Both the position numbers and the translations under genes were made by a program. A DNA stretch of 61,281 bases from Heritagella_A intestinalis (lineage in GTDB: Bacteria; Bacillota; Clostridia; Oscillospirales; Acutalibacteraceae), in the NCBI GenBank assembly GCA_904418995.1, contig CAJFQF010000014.1, forward strand, positions 1-61,281, written 5' to 3'. Under the pieces are notes generated by a model. The model was not told the origin of the DNA. It made no database searches and saw only the letters and a list, made by a program, of their open reading frames with translations. The stretch's first letter is position 1. Every line of letters starts with the position of its first letter. Below are positions 27,166-34,860 of this stretch, in pieces.

Positions 27166-28671
27166 TCAGCGGTCTTCTTCCCATTCCAAAATCTCACCGG
27201 TAACCGCGTCCATGCAGAATTCATACTCCACACTGCCGTCCACGGCTTCGCCCTCATAGTAGCATCTGCCATCTTCTTTGTCCAGCTCAATTTCCAGAAT
27301 CGTGGCGTTGGGGATTTTCTCCAACACGATGGCCTTCGCTTCTTCCAAAGTCATCCGCTGAGAAGAACCGCCGGACGTGCCGCTGTTTCCATTGCCGCTG
27401 CCCTGGTTCTTGCTCTCCCACTTGATAAACTCTCCCGTCTCGGCGTCGATTTCAAACTCATACTTGACGTTGTCCAGATAGGCTTTCCCCTCATACTGAT
27501 ACCGGCCGTCATCCCAATCCAGGGAGAAGCTGGTAATCTCGGCTCCTGGAATCTTCTCCTCCACCAAGGCCCGGGCCTCGTCGCTGGTAAGCGCGCCCTC
27601 CGGCAGGGTGTAACTGCCGTGGTGGCCGTTTTCATGGTCCCAATCGTGGTCCCAGTTGTGGTACCAGCTGTCGCCGTTTCCATAGCTGTGTGTATCGGCT
27701 TCCCATTTCAAGATTTCACCGCTCACGGCGTCAATATCAAAATCGTATTCCGTGGTGTCCAGCCAGAGCTCCCCTTCATAGACCATCCGGCCGTCTTCCA
27801 AATCCATCTCCATGGAGGTAACTTCCCCGCCGCCGGCCTTTTCTACGGCAATCTCCTTCGCCCGCTCCACACCGATATAAGCGCTTTCATCTGCCGTACC
27901 GGTATAGTTGGCGTCATCCCGCAGGTTTCTCGCCTCAGCCAGCAGGGCCAGGTCATTGATGGACAGCTGTGCCAGCACATCCGCCGAAAGGGTGGAATCC
28001 GCCTGGGTCAAAAGCTGCACCCAATAGGCCTTCCCCTGGGAAATCCCATACTGGGATGCCAAAGCCTCCAGCTCGCTGCTGCTGGAAAGGGACTGGCTGA
28101 ACACACTCCCGGAAAGGGACATCTGCTGCAGGCTCTCGTTGATATCCTGGGTCAGTTCCTGTTGAATGGCCTCGCCCCTGGCGGCGTCCGCATTGTCCAC
28201 TGTCAGCAAAATGGAGTCGGTATCGTCGGTAAGGTAACCGTTCTGCACCATAGCGCCGATAACCGCGTTAACAGCGGTTTTCAGGTTAGTGCCTTCCAGC
28301 TCCATGCCTTCCAGCAGGGCTTGGGCGTCCTCGTTGAGAGGGTTGGCGGAGAGCACCTTCTCCTGCCGGTTCACTTCCAGCTGGATGCTGGGGTTTACGT
28401 CAATGCTCACCGAAGTGTCCACCGCAAACTGGCTCTGATATTGGTATCCGCCGAAAAGGCCTGCTGCCAACACCAAAGCGGCAGCCACGCCAATGGCCCA
28501 ATTCCGGATGGTATGCTTTTTCTTCTGTTGATTCTGCACGGCCTGTGTCATAGATAACACCTTTCCTCTCTCCTGGTTCCGTGCGGAAAGGATTTGGGGC
28601 AGGACGTCTGGGGTCTCTTCTTCCACGGCGCTGGCAAGCAGCCGCCTAATTTCCTTTTTTGTATATGCCAT
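27166..28671 (-). CDS. RsgI-like membrane anti-sigma factor with three PepSY domains
   Basis: 501 residues. A 57-residue cytoplasmic N-terminus probably holds the sigma factor; one membrane helix spans about 58-78. The next segment, VSIDVNPSIQLEVNRQEKVL (88-107), matches the external domain of RsgI-type anti-sigma factors. Three PepSY domains follow at about 265-325, 361-420 and 440-501. Between the first two lies a linker very rich in His, Asp and Trp (about 330-352: WYHNWDHDWDHENGHHG). The start codon overlaps the stop of the ECF sigma gene by one base (TAATG). It probably senses an extracellular cue and releases the sigma factor; the cue is unknown. Confidence 0.85.
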   Translation of the reverse strand: MAYTKKEIRRLLASAVEEETPDVLPQILSARNQERGKVLSMTQAVQNQQKKKHTIRNWAIGVAAALVLAAGLFGGYQYQSQFAVDTSVSIDVNPSIQLEVNRQEKVLSANPLNEDAQALLEGMELEGTNLKTAVNAVIGAMVQNGYLTDDTDSILLTVDNADAARGEAIQQELTQDINESLQQMSLSGSVFSQSLSSSSELEALASQYGISQGKAYWVQLLTQADSTLSADVLAQLSINDLALLAEARNLRDDANYTGTADESAYIGVERAKEIAVEKAGGGEVTSMEMDLEDGRMVYEGELWLDTTEYDFDIDAVSGEILKWEADTHSYGNGDSWYHNWDHDWDHENGHHGSYTLPEGALTSDEARALVEEKIPGAEITSFSLDWDDGRYQYEGKAYLDNVKYEFEIDAETGEFIKWESKNQGSGNGNSGTSGGSSQRMTLEEAKAIVLEKIPNATILEIELDKEDGRCYYEGEAVDGSVEYEFCMDAVTGEILEWEEDR

Positions 28672-29249
28672 TACGCCATTCCTCCTAACTGCTTCTGAAG
28701 CTTCGCCAAGGCCCGGTGGTATTTGGAGAGCACTCCGGAGAGGCTCATCCCCATGATGGCCGCCACCTCCCGGTGGCGCAGGCCGGAAACCGCGTGGAGC
28801 ATGACAATCTGCCGCTCCTCTTCCTTTAAGGTTTGCAGAGCTGCCTCCAAAACCATCCGATTCTCGGTCTGCTCCTGAAAAATGGGCGCCGCCCCTTCTT
28901 CAGGAAGCTCTTCCACGGGGGCTTCCCGCTTTGCCTGCCGGAGACGGCCATAGGCCAGGTTCCGGGTAATGGTCAAAATCCAGGCCATGGGACTGCCCAC
29001 CGGCTGATACCGCTCTGCGTTGGCGTCAACAGCCAGGAACGTATCCTGCATAATCTCTTCCGCATCCGCATGATTTTTACTGATTGAAAGGGCAAAACCA
29101 TACACAGCGCTTTTGGTCCGTTCATACAGGGAGACCAGCGCCTCCTCTTCTCCCAGGCCAATCCGCCGGATGAGTTCCCGCAGCTCTTTGGCTGAGGGCT
29201 TGTCCTTTTGATGGTTTTCCAGTGTTGACGTCAAACAAAAGAAAAACAT
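28671..29249 (-). CDS. ECF-type RNA polymerase sigma factor
   Basis: 192-residue sigma-70 family protein with region 2 (YGFALSISKNHADAEEIMQDTFLAV, then AWILTITRNLAYGRLRQ) and region 4 (LKEEERQIVMLHAVSGLRHREVAAIMGMSLSGVLSKYHRALAKLQ), and no regions 1 or 3. An in-frame ATG at 29270 lacks a ribosome site, while AAAGGAT is well placed for the ATG at 29249. It is coupled to the downstream anti-sigma gene. Its promoter is of sigma-A type rather than an obvious ECF AAC/CGT promoter, so autoregulation is not evident. Confidence 0.9.
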   Translation of the reverse strand: MFFFCLTSTLENHQKDKPSAKELRELIRRIGLGEEEALVSLYERTKSAVYGFALSISKNHADAEEIMQDTFLAVDANAERYQPVGSPMAWILTITRNLAYGRLRQAKREAPVEELPEEGAAPIFQEQTENRMVLEAALQTLKEEERQIVMLHAVSGLRHREVAAIMGMSLSGVLSKYHRALAKLQKQLGGMA

Positions 29250-29345
29250 GATTTTTATCCTTTCATCCATATAATGCGGCAGGAGGGCGTTTTATTGCAA
29301 AAGCCGCAGAAAAAATTGAAATTCTTTTTCAAAATCTCTTTTTTC

Positions 29346-29374
29346 AGTATAACACGCTCCCGCAGGCCGTTCAA
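29346..29374 (-). promoter_or_regulatory. Promoter of the ECF sigma operon
   Basis: TTGAAC (29369-29374), a 17-base spacer, TATACT (29346-29351) on the minus strand: housekeeping-type. Confidence 0.7.
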
Positions 29375-29476
29375 TCCTTTGGAAAATTTCAGTTTCCGTT
29401 TTTTCCCGGGTATCTGCGCCACTCATCCGGGAAAAGTAACAGGGCCGGCAAAACCGGCGTTGGGAGGTGAATCCCT

Positions 29477-29680
29477 TTGATATACGGTTATCCGAATACC
29501 GGAGTTTACCGGGAAATAGAAGAAGGGCCCCTGTTTTTAAACGCTATGCTCACCAGAGGTGGGTTTTCCGACGGCTGGGTTCCGCCGGATGTGCGCAGCG
29601 GCATTGAAGACCACGTGGGGGAAATCCACGATGAAGGGGATATGCGCCGGGTAATCCACGAGCTGTATCTCCGCCGCTAA
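29477..29680 (+). CDS. Small acidic protein of unknown function
   Basis: 67 residues beginning MIYGYPNTGVYREIEEGPLF and ending IHELYLRR. I do not recognise a family. It has no membrane segment or signal peptide and no cysteines. It is supported as a real gene by a strong GGGAGGTGA site six bases before a TTG start, and by a strong terminator 17 bases after the stop. It lies alone between the sigma operon and metF; no clear promoter was found upstream. Confidence 0.65.
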   Translation: MIYGYPNTGVYREIEEGPLFLNAMLTRGGFSDGWVPPDVRSGIEDHVGEIHDEGDMRRVIHELYLRR

Positions 29681-29697
29681 GGGCCTTCTCTCCGGAA

Positions 29698-29730
29698 AAG
29701 GCTGGACAGCACCTCTGTCCGGCCTTTTTT
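29698..29730 (+). terminator. Terminator of the small gene
   Basis: Stem AAGGCTGGACAG paired with CTGTCCGGCCTT (one wobble), loop CACCT, followed by six T. Confidence 0.9.
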
Positions 29731-29775
29731 GGCGCTCCTCGGAGCCTTCCGCTTGCATTTTCCTCCCTTCCCATG

Positions 29776-29804
29776 TTCCCATTTTTCCAGATTCGTGCTA
29801 TAAT
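29776..29804 (+). promoter_or_regulatory. Promoter of the metF operon
   Basis: TATAAT (29799-29804) with a TG extension (TGCTATAAT) and a weak TTCCCA -35 (29776-29781) at 17 bases. No S-box, T-box or other known methionine riboswitch is visible in the short leader. Confidence 0.65.
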
Positions 29805-29812
29805 AAACCATT

Positions 29813-29830
29813 AACCGGAGGCATCCGGTT
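29813..29830 (+). promoter_or_regulatory. 5'-end hairpin of metF mRNA
   Basis: AACCGGA/TCCGGTT with loop GGCA falls within a few bases of the predicted transcription start. Such 5'-terminal stems often protect mRNA; a regulatory role is possible. Confidence 0.45.
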
Positions 29831-29861
29831 CTGTGGAATCTACATATCATGGAGGTACATT

Positions 29862-30728
29862 ATGAAAATCAGCGAGCTCTTGCACACCGGAAACATCACC
29901 TTTTCCTGCGAAATTTTTCCCCCGAAGCCCGGCGCGGATATTTCCCGAATGTGGGAAGTGGTGCAGGGGATTGCGGAGCTTTCCCCTGATTTCATCAGCG
30001 TCACCTATGGGGCCGGCGGGAGCACCTCCAAGCGCACCGAAGAAATCGCCGTGCGCATCCAGGAACAGCACCACATCCCGGCCTTGGCCCATTTGACTTG
30101 CGTCTCCTCCACCCGGGAGGACATTCGCCGTCAACTGGCCTCTTTCCAGGAAAAGGGCATCGAAAACATCCTGGCCCTTCGGGGCGACATTCCCCAGGAC
30201 AGCGATTTCCCCATTGGAGCCCACTACCAGCACGCCTATGAGCTGATTCAGGACATCAAGTCCCAGGGGGATTTCTGTATTGGCGGCGCCTGCTATCCCG
30301 AAGGCCATGTGGAATGCGAAAGCCGGGAAGAAGACATCGACCACCTGAAGCAAAAAATGGAGTGCGGCTGTGACTTCTTCACCACCCAGATGTTTTTTGA
30401 CAACAATATGCTGTATAACTTTCTCTATCGGACCCTGGCAAAGGGGATTGAAGTGCCCATTATCGCCGGCATTATGCCCGTGACCAATGCCCGCCAGGTC
30501 AAGCGCTCCTGCGAGCTTTCCGGCTCTACCTTGCCTGCCCGATTCCTCCGCATGGCGGAGCGCTTCTCCGATGACCCGGCCTCCATGAAACAGGCGGGTA
30601 TTGCCTACGCCACTGAGCAGATTATCGACCTGATCGCCAACGGCGTCAACCACATCCACCTCTACACCATGAACAAGCCGGAAATTGCCGCCGCCATTGT
30701 CCACAACCTGTCGGACATCCTGCGGTAA
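29862..30728 (+). CDS. metF: 5,10-methylenetetrahydrofolate reductase
   Basis: 288-residue TIM-barrel flavoprotein that makes 5-methyl-THF, the methyl donor for methionine synthase. Conserved FSCEIFPPK near the N-terminus (catalytic Glu), SVTYGAGGSTS, ALRGD, and QMFFDNNMLYNF. ATGGAGG precedes the ATG. It is the first gene of a cluster with the MetH reactivation protein (11 bases downstream) and metH, all needed for the same reaction sequence. Confidence 0.96.
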   Translation: MKISELLHTGNITFSCEIFPPKPGADISRMWEVVQGIAELSPDFISVTYGAGGSTSKRTEEIAVRIQEQHHIPALAHLTCVSSTREDIRRQLASFQEKGIENILALRGDIPQDSDFPIGAHYQHAYELIQDIKSQGDFCIGGACYPEGHVECESREEDIDHLKQKMECGCDFFTTQMFFDNNMLYNFLYRTLAKGIEVPIIAGIMPVTNARQVKRSCELSGSTLPARFLRMAERFSDDPASMKQAGIAYATEQIIDLIANGVNHIHLYTMNKPEIAAAIVHNLSDILR

Positions 30729-30739
30729 GGGGGCTTTCC

Positions 30740-31381
30740 ATGACCATTGATACCAAAGAGGCCCTCCGGTATTTGGGGTACCGGGGCCGGGAAGCCGACC
30801 CGCGGGTTTTGTCGGAAATTGCGGCTTGTTCCCAAGAAATATTGAACGCGGCGGTTCCCCGGCATCGGGCAGTGCGGGTCCCGGTGGAGAGGGGCCCGGA
30901 GGGAGCCTTGACCATTGCCGGGCTTTCTCTAGTGAGCCGGGACTTGCAGGGCCACCTGCGCAGCTGCAAAGAAGCCTTTCTCTTTGGGGCCACCTTAGGC
31001 CCCCAGGTGGACGCTCTGCTCCGGCGGTACTCCGTCACCGCCATGAGCCGGGCGGTGATCTGTCAGGCCTGCGCCGCCGCAGCCATTGAGAGCTTCTGTG
31101 ATGAAGTGGAAGAGGAACTGCGGCGCTCTGTGGAGCCGGAAGGGCTGTTTCTCCGGCCCCGGTACAGCCCGGGATACGGGGATTTTCCCATCCAGTGGCA
31201 GAAAACGCTGTTACAACTGCTGGACGCTCCCAAAAACATCGGTTTAACGGCTACGGAATCCTGTATGCTGGCCCCCTCCAAATCCGTCACTGCTGTCATC
31301 GGCCTGACCACCGACCGAACAGACTGCCACATCCGCAAATGCATGGACTGTTCCGCCGTCAACTGCCCCTTCCGGCGATAA
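30740..31381 (+). CDS. Free-standing MetH reactivation (SAM-binding) domain protein
   Basis: 213 residues corresponding to the C-terminal activation domain of cobalamin-dependent methionine synthase, encoded here as a separate protein. The hallmark RPRYSPGYGDFPIQWQKTLLQLLDAPKNIGLTAT segment binds SAM. It ends in a Cys-rich tail (TDCHIRKCMDCSAVNCPF). In one-chain MetH this domain supplies the methyl group that rescues oxidised cob(II)alamin. Here it would act in trans on the MetH at 31821, which lacks the domain. It follows metF by 11 bases. Confidence 0.92.
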   Translation: MTIDTKEALRYLGYRGREADPRVLSEIAACSQEILNAAVPRHRAVRVPVERGPEGALTIAGLSLVSRDLQGHLRSCKEAFLFGATLGPQVDALLRRYSVTAMSRAVICQACAAAAIESFCDEVEEELRRSVEPEGLFLRPRYSPGYGDFPIQWQKTLLQLLDAPKNIGLTATESCMLAPSKSVTAVIGLTTDRTDCHIRKCMDCSAVNCPFRR

Positions 31382-31820
31382 GGCCGCGCCGCACAGTGTG
31401 CGGTGCCAATCCGCGAGGAAGCGCACAGCAACAAACGGCCTATTTTCTCGCGGAACTACCTACGCGTGAATAAGGGGAATTGTTTACGCTTACCTCAAAC
31501 GCGAACACAAAAGTTTTACTCGATTTTTTTCAAAAAATCGCGGATTCCAAAGGCAGAGACTTTGGTCGCCCATCGCAATGGGCGAAACACCCTTTCCGTA
31601 GGGCGCATTTTTGAAAAGTGAATTTGCAAGCTCCCAGTGGGAGGTTGCAAAGAGAAAAACTTTTTGAAAGAAAAAAAGTTTTTCTGCCCGGCTCCTGATG
31701 ATGCTTTCCTTCGTTTCCCCAAAGGGGAAATGGAAACCTGAAGACCAGAAATACCATACAACTCGATTTTTATTATACACATAGAATAACTCATCTTTAA
31801 AAATACAGAAAGGAAAGATT
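31382..31820 (+). other. Hairpin-dense intergenic region before metH
   Basis: 439 bp without a gene. It contains at least eight inverted repeats: CCGCACA/TGTGCGG (31389-31403), AGGCCG/CGGCCT (31381-31386 with 31436-31441) interleaved with TCCGCGAG/CTCGCGGA (31410-31417 with 31447-31454), CGATTTTTT/AAAAAATCG (31521-31540), CGCCCAT/ATGGGCG (31567-31584), CTCCC/GGGAG (31631-31643), AAAAACTTTTT/AAAAAGTTTTT (31655-31683) and TTTCCCC/GGGGAAA (31714-31730). It matches no riboswitch class I know. It may be a structured RNA or a decayed mobile repeat. GAAAGGAAAG precedes metH. Confidence 0.6.
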
Positions 31821-34220
31821 ATGAGAGACTTTTCCAATCTCCCAGTACTGCAAAACCTGGGCCGCCGGCCTGTGTTTTTCGACGGTGCAATGGGAACTAC
31901 TTTACAGCAAAACGGTCTCGCCGCCGGGGAACTCCCCGAAACCTGGAACCTGTCCCACCCGGAGCTCATCCGCTCCATTCACCGGGACTACCTAAACGCC
32001 GGCTGCGAGATTCTCAAAACCAATACCTTCGGCGCAAACCGGCTGAAATTTCCGGAAGAGCAGCTGGAAGCCATCATTGCCGCCGCTGTCTCCCACGCCC
32101 GGGAGGCTGTTTCCCAGTGCGGCCATCCGGCCCTGGTGGCCATGGACATCGGCCCCACAGGCAAGCTCCTGAAGCCCATGGGCGACCTGGATTTTGAAGA
32201 GGCGGTTTCCGCCTTCGGCCAGGCGGCAGCTCTGGGAGAGAAAAACGGTGTGGACCTGATTCTCATCGAGACTATGAGCGACACTCTGGAAGCCAAAGCC
32301 GCTGTTTTGGGGGCGAAGGAGCACACTTCCCTGCCAGTGTTCGTCACTATGATTTTTGATGAAACCGGCAAGCTCCTCACCGGCGGCGATATTCCCGCGG
32401 CTGTGGCCATGCTGGAAGGGTTGGGCGTGGACGCTATCGGCCTGAACTGCGGCCTGGGCCCCAAGCAAATGCTGGGCCTTCTGCCCAAGCTGGCGGAGTG
32501 TGCTTCCGTGCCTATCATTGTCAACCCCAATGCCGGCCTGCCCCGCCGGGAAAACGGCCAGACCGTCTATGACGTGGGGCCGGAGGAATTCGCCGGATTG
32601 ATGGCGGAGATTGTGCAGGGCGGCGCATGGATCATCGGCGGCTGCTGCGGCACTACCCCCGCCCATCTTCGGGAAACCGTATCCCGCTGTCAGAGGCTCT
32701 CCCCCCTGCCCCTGGAGCCGAAAAACCGCACAGTGGTCTCCTCCTATGCCAAAGCCGTGGTCTTTGGTGAAAAGCCGGTGATTATCGGGGAGCGCATCAA
32801 CCCCACGGGCAAAAAGCGCTTTAAGCAGGCTTTGCGGGAACACGACATGGACTACATCCTCCGGGAAGGCGTAACCCAACAGCAGAACGGCGCCCATGTG
32901 CTGGACGTGAACGTGGGCCTGCCGGAAATTGACGAAAAGGCCCTGATGTGCCAGGCCGTGACCCAGCTCCAGGGCATCAGCGACCTGCCTTTGCAGATTG
33001 ACACTTCCAGCCCGGAAGTCATGGAAGCGGCCCTGCGTCTTTACAACGGCAAGGCCCTGGTGAATTCCGTCAACGGCAAAGAGGAGAGCATGCACGCCAT
33101 CTTCCCCCTGGTGAAAAAGTACGGCGGTGTCGTCATCGCCCTGACCCTGGACGAAAACGGCATTCCGGAGACCGCGCAGGGCCGTTTGGCCATTGCGGAA
33201 AAGATTGTGGAGACCGCCGCCGGCTACGGCATCTCCAAAAAGGATATTGTGGTGGACGCCCTGGCCATGACCATCAGCACTGGGGCCCAGGCCGCCGCCG
33301 TCACCCTGGAAACCCTGCGGCTTCTCCGGGACCAGCTGGGTGTCCACACCTCCCTAGGGGTCTCCAACGTCTCCTTCGGCCTGCCTCAGCGGGAAAACAT
33401 CAACGCGGCCTTCTTCACTATGGCTTTGCAGAACGGCTTGGGCGCGGCTATTATCAATCCCAATTCCCAGGCCATGCTCCAGGCCTACGACGCTTTCTGC
33501 GCCCTGTCCGGGGCAGACCCCCAGTGCGCCGCCTACATTGAGAAATACGCACAGGCCACCGCTGTTTCCCCCATCGCGGCCAAAACGGAAGTTTCCCTTT
33601 CTCAGGCTATCATCCGGGGGTTGAAGGAGAGCGCCTACGAGGCCGCCAAAGCCGAGCTGGCCCATCGGGAACCTCTGCATGTTATCAATGAGGAAATGGT
33701 CCCCGCCCTGGATGTGGTGGGCCAGGGCTTTGAAAAGGGCACTCTGTTCCTGCCCCAGCTTCTCATGAGCGCAGAAGCCGCCAAGGCCGCCTTTGAAGCG
33801 GTGCGGGAAGCTCTGGAAAGCGCCGGTTCTCGTCCGGAAAAGAAGGGGAAAATCGTCATTGCCACGGTGCAGGGGGACATCCACGACATCGGCAAGAACA
33901 TTGTCAAGGTGCTGCTGGAAAATTACAGCTACGACGTGATAGATTTGGGCAAGGATGTGCCGCCGGAAACCGTGGTGGAAGCGGTGGTCCGGGACCACGT
34001 GCAGCTGGCGGGCCTCAGCGCCCTGATGACCACTACCGTGGAAAATATGGCGAAGACCATCGAGGCTCTCCACCGGGAAGCGCCCTGGTGCAAGGTGATG
34101 GTAGGCGGCGCGGTCCTCACCCCGGAATACGCGGAGATGATTCGCGCCGACCACTACGCCAAGGACGCTATGGGCTCCGTGCGCTACGCGGAGAAAATTT
34201 TCGGGAGTGATACGGAATGA
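31821..34220 (+). CDS. metH: Cobalamin-dependent methionine synthase without activation domain
   Basis: 799 residues that transfer the methyl of 5-methyl-THF to homocysteine through cobalamin. Homocysteine domain 1-295 with zinc ligands Cys210 (GLNCG) and Cys275/Cys276 (GGCCGTTP); pterin-binding domain about 315-570 (IIGERINPTGKK); cobalamin cap about 590-670; and B12-binding domain 675-799 with DIHDIGKN, His688 being the cobalt ligand. The C-terminal reactivation domain is absent and is provided by the gene at 30740. It overlaps the next GNAT gene by four bases. Confidence 0.95.
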   Translation: MRDFSNLPVLQNLGRRPVFFDGAMGTTLQQNGLAAGELPETWNLSHPELIRSIHRDYLNAGCEILKTNTFGANRLKFPEEQLEAIIAAAVSHAREAVSQCGHPALVAMDIGPTGKLLKPMGDLDFEEAVSAFGQAAALGEKNGVDLILIETMSDTLEAKAAVLGAKEHTSLPVFVTMIFDETGKLLTGGDIPAAVAMLEGLGVDAIGLNCGLGPKQMLGLLPKLAECASVPIIVNPNAGLPRRENGQTVYDVGPEEFAGLMAEIVQGGAWIIGGCCGTTPAHLRETVSRCQRLSPLPLEPKNRTVVSSYAKAVVFGEKPVIIGERINPTGKKRFKQALREHDMDYILREGVTQQQNGAHVLDVNVGLPEIDEKALMCQAVTQLQGISDLPLQIDTSSPEVMEAALRLYNGKALVNSVNGKEESMHAIFPLVKKYGGVVIALTLDENGIPETAQGRLAIAEKIVETAAGYGISKKDIVVDALAMTISTGAQAAAVTLETLRLLRDQLGVHTSLGVSNVSFGLPQRENINAAFFTMALQNGLGAAIINPNSQAMLQAYDAFCALSGADPQCAAYIEKYAQATAVSPIAAKTEVSLSQAIIRGLKESAYEAAKAELAHREPLHVINEEMVPALDVVGQGFEKGTLFLPQLLMSAEAAKAAFEAVREALESAGSRPEKKGKIVIATVQGDIHDIGKNIVKVLLENYSYDVIDLGKDVPPETVVEAVVRDHVQLAGLSALMTTTVENMAKTIEALHREAPWCKVMVGGAVLTPEYAEMIRADHYAKDAMGSVRYAEKIFGSDTE

Positions 34221-34750
34221 AAACAGAAACGTTGAAAAACGGCTTGGAACTGACTTTGCGAAAGGCACAACCCAAAGACGCAACGGCGATTCTCTCCTAC
34301 CTCAACCGCATCGGCGGGGAAAGCGACAACCTGACCTTCGGGGAAAACGGCCTCAACCTGCCTCCGGAGCAGGAAGCCGCCTTTATTCAGTCGGTCAACG
34401 CCTCGAAAACCTCCGTGATGCTGGTGGGCTTTGTGGAAGGAGAAGTGGCCTGTCTGGGCGACCTTTCCGCTTCCACCAAGGAGCGGCTGGCCCATGTGGG
34501 GGAAGTCTCGGTCTCCGTTGGGAAAAAATTCTGGCGGCAGGGCGTTGGCGAACAGCTCATGAAAGCCCTCATGGATTTTGCCAGGGATACCGGCGTGTTG
34601 GAAACCCTCCATCTGGGGGTGAAGGCCGATAACGCCGGAGCCATCGCTTTATACCGGAAGCTGGGCTTTACGGAATACGGCCGGTTCCCTCGGTTCTTCC
34701 ACGTAAACGGCCAGTATTATGACGAAATCTTAATGTACCGGATGCTGTGA
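34217..34750 (+). CDS. GNAT family N-acetyltransferase
   Basis: 177-residue acetyltransferase close to the RimL/RimJ or PhnO type in length. The acetyl-CoA motif VSVSVGKKFWRQGVGEQLMKALMDFA (about 96-121) and LHLGVKADNAGAIALYRKLGF (about 132-152) are typical. Its ATG overlaps the metH stop (ATGA), so it is translated with metH; a functional link to methionine synthesis is not obvious. Substrate unknown. Confidence 0.9.
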   Translation: MKTETLKNGLELTLRKAQPKDATAILSYLNRIGGESDNLTFGENGLNLPPEQEAAFIQSVNASKTSVMLVGFVEGEVACLGDLSASTKERLAHVGEVSVSVGKKFWRQGVGEQLMKALMDFARDTGVLETLHLGVKADNAGAIALYRKLGFTEYGRFPRFFHVNGQYYDEILMYRML

Positions 34751-34800
34751 TTACAAGACGTTGATGGGAAAAACGCATATAGCGGAATCTTAACAAAATA

Positions 34801-34843
34801 AAAACCGGCTGTAGCCCCTTTTAAAGGGCTTACAGCCGGTTTT
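34801..34843. terminator. Bidirectional terminator between metH operon and flavodiiron gene
   Basis: Stem AAAACCGGCTGTA/TACAGCCGGTTTT with an inner GCCC/GGGC arm, flanked by T-rich tails on both strands; the two transcription units converge here. Confidence 0.9.
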
Positions 34844-34860
34844 CTTTTATGATTCCGCGA

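Noticed and set aside
29730..29861. SAM riboswitch before metF
   Set aside because: The leader is about 50 nt with one short stem; none of the S-box conserved core is present.
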